A stretch of DNA of 64,000 bases, taken from assembly GCA_030267565.1 (NCBI GenBank), contig BRXU01000009.1:2626001-2690000 (forward strand), read 5' to 3'. Positions 57,947-64,000 of this stretch are shown here, piece by piece. Below the pieces are notes generated by a model that was given only the letters and a program-made list of their open reading frames with translations, searched no databases and was not told the origin of the DNA. The DNA comes from Pleodorina starrii (lineage: Eukaryota > Chlorophyta > Chlorophyceae > Chlamydomonadales > Volvocaceae). The translations under genes and the position numbers were made by a program. Numbering within the stretch: position 1 is the stretch's first letter; each line of letters begins with the position of its first letter.

Positions 57947-60900
57947 TCAGCCCACGAAGCCTCCCGGCGTGGACGGCATCATGGAGGGCGACCTGGCCGC
58001 CAGCGCCAGCACACTGGGACTCACGTGCCCCACCGAGTTGAAAGCAGCCACCAACTCCACCGCCTGCGCCGGAGACAGCCGACCCGCGGGGGGGCGGGAC
58101 AGCTCCGCCGCACGGGCCGCCAGCGCCTCCAGATCGTCCCAGTTGCGCTTTCCGTTGGACTCCAGGAGCTCCATCACCCTGCGGCCGTGATCGGGATGCG
58201 CGCAGGTCGGTTGGTTGGTCGGTTGGTACGAGTCGGTTGGTCAGTTGGTATCGTATGGCTCACATGTTACGGCGGGCCGCGGCCGAAGTGTGAAAGGCCT
58301 CACACCACACATATAGACATGCGCCAACTTCTGTTCGCCCTCCCCAACCCCGCCGCCGCAGACCCGTGCATATCTTTCTACCGTCTATGTTTTAGTACCG
58401 TATTCACTGTACCTATATCGCGCTGCGTTACCACCCACCTGCAGATGTCCTCGGGCTCCAGGCGGGGGGCCAGCTGTGCAGCCCGGGCCGCCACCACATC
58501 ACACAGCTCCTGTTCCACCCCCGCCACCCCCAGCTCGTTCAGGCCGGAGGCCAGCTTGCCCAGCGCCTCGGGGCCGAACGCCTGTCGACCGTCGTCGCCG
58601 GTGGGGATCGATCCATGGACCTCTTATGTTGCTCCAGTTTTGTGAGGCGTTCGAGATTCAGGCGTTCAAATTGCACATCTGGGTGCTCGGGTGCCACATC
58701 AATCAGGGCGGTTCGCCGAGTTGCTGCAGTCAATGTCTCGCTGATGCAGCAGCAGCTGTTAGCGCTGCGTGGCCCCTCAAGGGACTCCAGAAAGACCCAC
58801 CCACCCGCCCACCCGCCCACCTCAATGCTTGTAAGCGCAAAGTCAGACACCAGCCCCTGCAGCTGATTGAACTGCCAATCGCCCACACCGCTGCCCACCA
58901 GCTGACCCGCTGCATACACCACTTCCGCCACCGTGGCGCCGTCCATGTCATCCTGACAAGCGACAGGGGTGCCAACCACAACGGAGTTAATCAAATACGG
59001 CAGTACGGCTGCTACGACAGTGCGGTAGCACGACGGTGTGGCAGCACGGCAGCCCACCCGCGCACAGTCCACCTCCAATGCTCCAAACCCCAGCCTACCG
59101 CTCGATGCAAGCGGACCCACTCCCGCCCCCAACTTCTGCCCTCTCCCCTCCCCAGCCCTTGCCCTCCCCCCCGCCGGCTGCCCTTCCCCAGCTCCCCACC
59201 TGCAGCCTCTCCACCATGGCCTCCAGCGCCTCAGAGCCGACGGAGGGATCTCTGCCCACGAAGTGAAAGCGCCCGAACGCCCACAGCACCTTGGCCAGAC
59301 TGCGAGCGTCCCACTGGGGGGCGGTGCCGCGGAGACGACCTGGGGGTAGCGGGGGACGGGGGGGAGGAGCAGCGGCGCCTGAGTCGAGGCGCGAGCGTAT
59401 TGGTTGCATTGGTGGAGGGATACGGTGGGTACCGCGGATACTGTCGTACCTGACCACACACACGTGCTCCATCCACTCGCCCGCCCACCCATTCGACCGA
59501 CCGACCCACGGGTCATCTCACCCGCCAGTGCCTCCAGGAAGGGCAGATCGTAGTAGCCGCACGCCGCCACCGCCCAGGCCACATCCGCCAACTGCTGGGG
59601 AGTGAACTGCGGTGCAATCCAGTCGCAGTCGCAGTCACCAGCGCGGCGCAATCCAGAGGGCCGAAGAGTTGGGCAATGGGAGGAAAGGCAGTGGCGGAAA
59701 GGCATGCAGTGGCGGGCGATCTGCGATGCACGCGTGTTTCGGCAACCCAACCTTTTTTTTCCTGCCTCTCTTTTATCCGGACCCCCTGACCCCCGGCCCC
59801 GGCTGGACCTAGCCTGGGCTCCATGCCTCCATCTCCGCGCGTCGCCCTCGTCCCGTAGTCAATCAGGAAGCCCTTCACACACATACACACACACCCTACC
59901 CGGCCCATCAGCCCAAGCCTGAGAAACCGTCCCCCCGTCCCGTACTGCCGTACCTGGTACATGCGCCCCACCACGTGCTCCACCAGTACGGCCTTGTACT
60001 GCATGTCGAAGTGGCTCAGTCGCGCCAGCGCCACCGCCAGCTGCGCCACCCGGGAGGGAGGCAGTGTGGGCAGCACCGCCATCGCCAGGGCGGACAGGTC
60101 GGGGCCGGACAGGCGGCGGAGCTGCTCCGGAGAGGGCGGGGCGCTGCGAGAGGGTCGAAACGTGTGTCGAGCCGTGTCGTGTGTCGAAGCGTGCGTCGAA
60201 ACGTGTGCCGAAACGTGTGTCGAAGCGTGTGTCAAGCCGTGTCAAAAGCGTGTCGTGTTGCGTGGAGGAGGGTGAGTCGCCACCACAATGCATCAACACC
60301 TACCCCATCAGCGTCACCCACCACCCACCACCGCCCCCTCCCCCCTCCACTCGCCTGCTGTTGAGCACGCTCGCCAGCGGCTGGTTCCTCTCCTGATGCG
60401 CCCTCAGCTCCTCGCCATCCGGCTGGTCACTGCCCCAGGAGGGCACCACACCGCCCAGGCCGGCGGCCGACTGGAGGATGAGGCTGTGGATGACGTCCCG
60501 TGGGTCGCCCTGACGCCCAGGTCGGGAAGGGTGGGGTGCACCGTTGTCACCACAAAAGGGGGGGGCACAATGGGGGAGGACGGGAGGACGGCAGGGCATA
60601 GAGCTATACGGTACCACCGCAGGCTTGAGTGCTGAATGCGAGTGAGTGCTGGGACCAGGCGGCGTTTGAGACAGGAGGGAACAGGGAGGGGAAGGAGTGC
60701 CGCAGCGGGAACCCAGGACCAGGAAGGGAGGTAAAGGGAGGGGGGCTCGGCAGGTGGCTACTGGCGGTGCTCGCGGGCCACCCACCCAACCCAACCCAGC
60801 ACCCACCCACCCACCCAACTCACTCCGTGGTCGGCCGCTATGTTGACGGGGTCCGCCAGGCCGCCGGGCCCCAGGTGGTCGGGACGCGGCAGAGGCGGAA

Positions 60901-61793
60901 CGTGGCCTGTCGGGTCCAGGGGAAGTCCCGGGCCGGGGCCGTGGCTGGGGGGCCAGCCCATACCCGCGGAGGCCGAGGGGCCGCCGGGGGGTGACACGCC
61001 ACCGCCGCCGCCCAGAGGGCCCTGTCCGGGCCGCGCGAGGCCGGGGCCGGGGCCGGGCGGCGGGGAGGCAGTGGCGAAGGTGCGCCAGCCACTGCGAGTG
61101 TGTGGGTGTGGGGACGCAGAACGTGGCGGGAGGGGCAGTGGAATGGTTTTGGAATGTTTTGCAGTTAGCAGCTGGTGTTGCCTTTTGCCTGTCAGGAGGA
61201 CAGGTACTATCCAGTATCAGTACAATCCAATGCTCTGTTGTATACGGTGTCGGAGCATGGATGTAAAAGGACTTGAAGCTGTAGAGTTGATGATACAAGG
61301 GGCATTCGAGTAAAGCGGGGTAATCGTGTTGAAACATTTTTGCGGCAGGGAAGCCGCAAGGTTGGACCGTGTTGTACCTGGCGTGGCGACTTGTACCGTC
61401 GTGACCCACGGGTCGGTGCCATCCGCCGGCGGCCCCGCGGCCCAACGGCGCGCGCGGCGCGGCCCAGATGCCCAGCGCGGCGCGGCGCAGCGCTGCCGGC
61501 GCTAGGAATGAGGCTCTGCGCGGCGTGCCCAAATTCGCGTTTGCAATCAGGGCTCGCTGGGAATGAGCTGCTACGAAAGGAGTAGTCGTGGTGCCGCCGC
61601 CTCCAGCGCTCTCCGGCTGGGTCCTCTGGCCATTGTGCACTGATGACTGATGCTGCAGCTGGTGGTGGTGGTGGATATTATCGCGAAAAAGTCCTGCAGC
61701 GGCGCTGGCTGCCGGCGCGAGGGCGATCAGTGCCGGTCCGGACGGCAGGGCTGCCTGCTGCAGCAGGAGACTCAGGCCGTTGCTCGGCAGCAT
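57947..61793 (-). CDS. OPR/FAST-like helical-repeat protein, probably organelle RNA factor
   Basis: Nine exons (61793-61378, 61091-60824, 60509-60355, 60143-59954, 59606-59522, 59339-59200, 58952-58821, 58581-58439, 58178-57947), 586 residues. Tandem ~38-residue helical pairs are visible: QLRRLSGPDLSALAMAVLPT, VAQLAVALARLSHFDMQYKA, FTPQQLADVAWAVAACGYYD, WDARSLAKVLWAFGRFHF, TVAEVVYAAGQLVGSGVGDW and LGKLASGLNELGVAGV. The F-x-PQ-x-LA-(x)3-WA-x-A pattern is typical of octotricopeptide-repeat proteins such as Tbc2, which bind specific chloroplast or mitochondrial mRNAs. The first ~140 residues (Ala, His, Arg and Ser rich, few acids) fit an organelle targeting peptide; a Gly/Pro-rich linker follows, then SLILQSAAGLGG and the repeats. 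I see no C-terminal RAP domain. Intron 3 appears to be GC-AG (AGCAG then GCGAGT). The RNA target and the organelle are not known from this sequence. Confidence 0.8.
60150..60265. repeat. Imperfect CGTGTGTCGAA repeats in OPR-like intron 3
   Basis: Repeated CGTGTGTCGAAG, CGTGTGCCGAAA and related units fill much of the intron between exons 60355 and 60143. Confidence 0.75.
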
Positions 61794-63000
61794 TTTTTTC
61801 TGATTTGTGAACGGTACTTGACGCGTGCTTCAAGCTGTGATTACAATCCAAGCAAAAACAAGTTGCTGAGTTGCGAATATGATGATTACCGTGGATGTTG
61901 AAATGGCATGTATCCCGGTGCGATCGTGGCAATGACTCAGCTCAAGTCCGTAAGTACGCTTTTGGCTATAATCCAATCCTGCCGACGTACCGAGCACCGC
62001 TTATGCACCCCATGGCCATCCGGTTCCGGAAGCCGTAAGAGGCCGCCAAGAGTCGCTAACGTTCCCGAGAGGACGAAAACGAGGGAGCCCCTTCCCACGT
62101 ACATGGGACTCGAAAGGGAGCACCTTCCATCCCAATTCATGCCCAGGCGAGGCGAATAAAGACAAGAACGCCAAAAATATGAAGAGACTGATCGGACGTC
62201 CCTACCCCCTAGGCGAGCCCGCTTTGCCTTGCCAGCAGAAGCCATGCCGATCCTCATATATAAATCAGACGTATCAATCCATCAACAACAAAGCCGACCG
62301 ATATATGTACGTTCACACACACGGAGCGCGCACACGTCGGCCCTGTCTGCCTAACAAAAAGGAAGTCGTTGGCCTTTTGCCCCCAAGGCAAATGCCTTTC
62401 GTATGTGCAAGTTTTTTGCGAAGGCGCTACACGCGCGTACCAGGCACGCTACGTGACGCGTCTGGGGCGCCTGCTCTGTAAGCCAGCATCTACTACCATG
62501 GCCAAATTTACCAGGGGCCCTTCTCCAAGACCGGAAAACGCTTAGTCGGGGACGCATCCCCGCAACCCTCGCACGCGCGCGCACATTATGCTGGTCCCCA
62601 CAACGACCACACGACAAACAACAACACATCACCGGGCACCTCGACGGCGGCTCCCTTCCTCCCCCCAACCCATACGTTTCATGTGCAGTTCTCCGTACGA
62701 CTATATATAAGCGCACGTATCCCGAGACTTTTCGCTCGCCCACCAGCGCAACTGCGTAACCGAGCCAGCCAGCCAGACAGTCCGTAAGGTGATGTGTTGT
62801 GATGTGACGCTTCACCGCTGCCGGCGCCGCCGCCGACTAGCCCCCCAGCCCCCTCCTCTCCTCCTCCTCCATCGCAAGCCACACAGCAATAAACAAACTC
62901 AAACCACGACACACCAAACCAAAGCAAACCACGTCTCCCTGTCGCTCCCAAAACACATCACGCCCCCCTCACCCCCCCGCCCCTCCCCTCCCCCTCCCCG
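61794..63000. other. Intergenic: OPR-like 5' flank and PLAT gene 3' flank
   Basis: 1.2 kb. The left end should hold the OPR-like promoter and 5' UTR. TATA-like sequences occur at 62257-62263 and 62700-62708. No spliced gene, RNA gene or repeat stands out. The 3' end of the PLAT-domain gene is not defined. Confidence 0.4.
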
Positions 63001-63263
63001 TCACCCCACCGGTGTGGCCACCAGCACTCTCTGCCAGTTGACCTTCTTGTCGATCCAGTTGTGGCAGTTGAAAAAGTAGCGCTCTCCGGAGGGCAAGTGC
63101 GTCACCTCCGCCGCGCGCAGGTGCCAGGTGGCGAACACGCCCGCGCCGGTGGTGCCCAGTCGCAGCTGCAGCAGCTGGCCCAGGAAGGGCAGGCGGGGGT
63201 AGATGAAGGTGTCCGAGGAGCCGCGGCTGAACTGCTGGGGGGTGGCGGAGATCATGACGGTGC
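63001..63263 (-). CDS. PLAT/LH2-domain protein, last exon (gene continues past right edge)
   Basis: One exon with a good acceptor (CCGCAG) at its start and TGA at 63001-63003, encoding 86 full residues of the C-terminus. It reads most of a PLAT/LH2 beta-sandwich: DTFIYPRLPFLGQLLQLRLG, GAGVFATWHLRAAEVTHL and GERYFFNCHNWIDK. The GxG-(x)3-W-x-L and YFFxCHNWID pattern is typical of the domain in lipoxygenases, polycystin-like channels and LOXHD1-type proteins, where it mediates lipid or protein contacts. The first strand of the domain and everything upstream lie beyond the window; the preceding intron extends at least from 63264 to the edge and is packed with tandem repeats. Which PLAT protein this is cannot be decided from one exon. 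Confidence 0.8.
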
Positions 63264-63319
63264 CTGCGGTGGGGCAGAGGGGACAGGGGGGAGGGTGGAG
63301 GCGGAAGTAGGGGTTGGGT

Positions 63320-63618
63320 GTGGGGGGTGAGGGGGGTGAGGGGGGTGAGGGGGGTGAGGGGGGTGAGGGGGGTGAGGGGGGTGAGGGGGGTGAGGGGGGT
63401 GAGGGGGGTGAGGGGGGTGAGGGGGGTGAGGGGGGTGAGGGGGGTGAGGGGGGTGAGGGGGGTGAGGGGGGTGAGGGGGGTGAGGGGGGTGAGGGGGGTG
63501 AGGGGGTGAGGGGGGTGAGGGGGGTGAGGGGGGTGAGGGGGGTGAGGGAGGTTGAGGGGGTGAGGGGGGTGAGGGGGGTGAGGGGGGTGAGGGAGGTTGA
63601 GGGGGTGAGGGGGGGGGG
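63320..63618. repeat. 9-bp GGTGAGGGG minisatellite
   Basis: About 30 copies of GGTGAGGGG, with a few shortened or GAGGTTGAG variants near 63499, 63548 and 63594. It lies in the intron upstream of the PLAT exon. Long Gly-Val-Arg/Glu or Pro-Ser/Pro-Leu-Thr frames through it are spurious. The G-rich strand may form quadruplexes. Confidence 0.95.
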
Positions 63619-63649
63619 CGGGGAGAAAGGAGAGAGAGGATGGGATATG

Positions 63650-63724
63650 GGAGGGGAAGGGAGAGCGCAAGGAAGCAATTCATGAAGGTCGCGAATTGCT
63701 TCCTTGCGCTCTCCCTTCCCCTCC
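63650..63724. repeat. Perfect 32-bp inverted repeat with 11-base loop
   Basis: 63650-63681 and 63693-63724 are exact reverse complements; the loop is ATGAAGGTCGC. The arms contain GAGAGCGCAAGGAAGCAATT. It lies between two tandem arrays in the PLAT gene intron. Confidence 0.95.
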
Positions 63725-63726
63725 AT

Positions 63727-64000
63727 CCATGGGCCCAGCCTCGACCCATGGGCCCAGCCCCGACCCATGGGCCCAGCCTCGACCCATGGGCCCAGCCTCG
63801 ACCCATGGGCCCAGCCCCGACCCATGGGCCCAGCCTCGACCCATGGGCCCAGCCTCGACCCATGGGCCCAGCCTCGACCCATGGGCCCAGCCTCGACCCA
63901 TGGGCCCAGCCTCGACCCATGGGCCCAGCCCCGACCCATGGGCCCAGCCCCGACCCATGGGCCCAGCCTCGACCCATGGGCCCAGCCTCGACCCATGGGC
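63727..64000. repeat. 19-bp tandem array running off the right edge
   Basis: About 14 copies of GACCCATGGGCCCAGCCTC, differing almost only at one C/T position. Each unit contains the palindromes CCCATGGG and GGGCCC. The array is cut by the window end. Confidence 0.97.

Noticed and set aside
63252..63996. Long Pro-rich and Gly-Pro-Met-rich minus-strand frames extending the PLAT exon
   Set aside because: They cross a good CCGCAG acceptor and then read the 9-bp and 19-bp arrays. The domain needs an upstream exon, not repeat sequence.
63320..64000. CRISPR-like arrays
   Set aside because: These and the other arrays are direct tandem repeats without unique spacers, in a eukaryotic nuclear genome.

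Overview
The window is nuclear DNA from a green alga, most likely a chlamydomonadalean/volvocine species. The grounds are GC-rich coding sequence, many short introns (mostly GTGAGT-like donors, pyrimidine-rich acceptors), TGTAA polyadenylation motifs, TTTTAGGG motifs in introns, plastid proteins with algal transit peptides, and GT47 exostosins carrying EGF modules. There are no operons, ribosome binding sites, CRISPR arrays, rRNAs or convincing tRNAs. All gene models were built by hand by joining exons whose phases agree; most intron boundaries are inferred from splice consensus plus protein continuity.

Layout, left to right: a GATA zinc-finger protein (1011-3029, minus); mitochondrial-type elongation factor Ts (5056-8506, minus); deoxyhypusine hydroxylase (8757-11302, plus), divergent from EF-Ts across 250 bp; the ciliary transition-zone protein TMEM17 (11923-13519, minus); a plastid UhpC/GlpT-type organophosphate antiporter (14108-18683, plus); the chloroplast RNA-binding protein CSP41b (19874-24403, minus); a ketopantoate-reductase-like Rossmann protein (24683-28260, minus); an unrecognised probable plastid membrane protein (29142-34191, plus); an unrecognised helical protein with a long Ser/Pro/Gly repeat tail, 'family member A' (36149-40928, plus); an EGF plus exostosin glycosyltransferase (43244-51670, plus); a second, shorter member of the same unrecognised family, 'member B' (54322-55773, plus); an OPR/FAST-like helical-repeat organelle protein (57947-61793, minus); and the last exon of a PLAT/LH2-domain protein that continues past the right edge (63001-63263, minus).

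There is no single pathway. Themes are organelle gene expression (EF-Ts, CSP41b, OPR-like), plastid transport, translation-factor modification, cilium assembly and cell-surface glycosylation. The introns hold many tandem repeats: an 18-bp minisatellite in EF-Ts, a 475-bp hexanucleotide run in the exostosin gene, and 9-bp and 19-bp arrays at the right end.

Most worth a second look: the A/B family, which I could not match to any named family; a 12-bp palindrome, GACCCRYGGGTC, found ten times across the window; several inferred GC-AG introns; a perfect 32-bp inverted repeat at 63650-63724; and a His-Asp in place of His-Glu at the first metal motif of deoxyhypusine hydroxylase.
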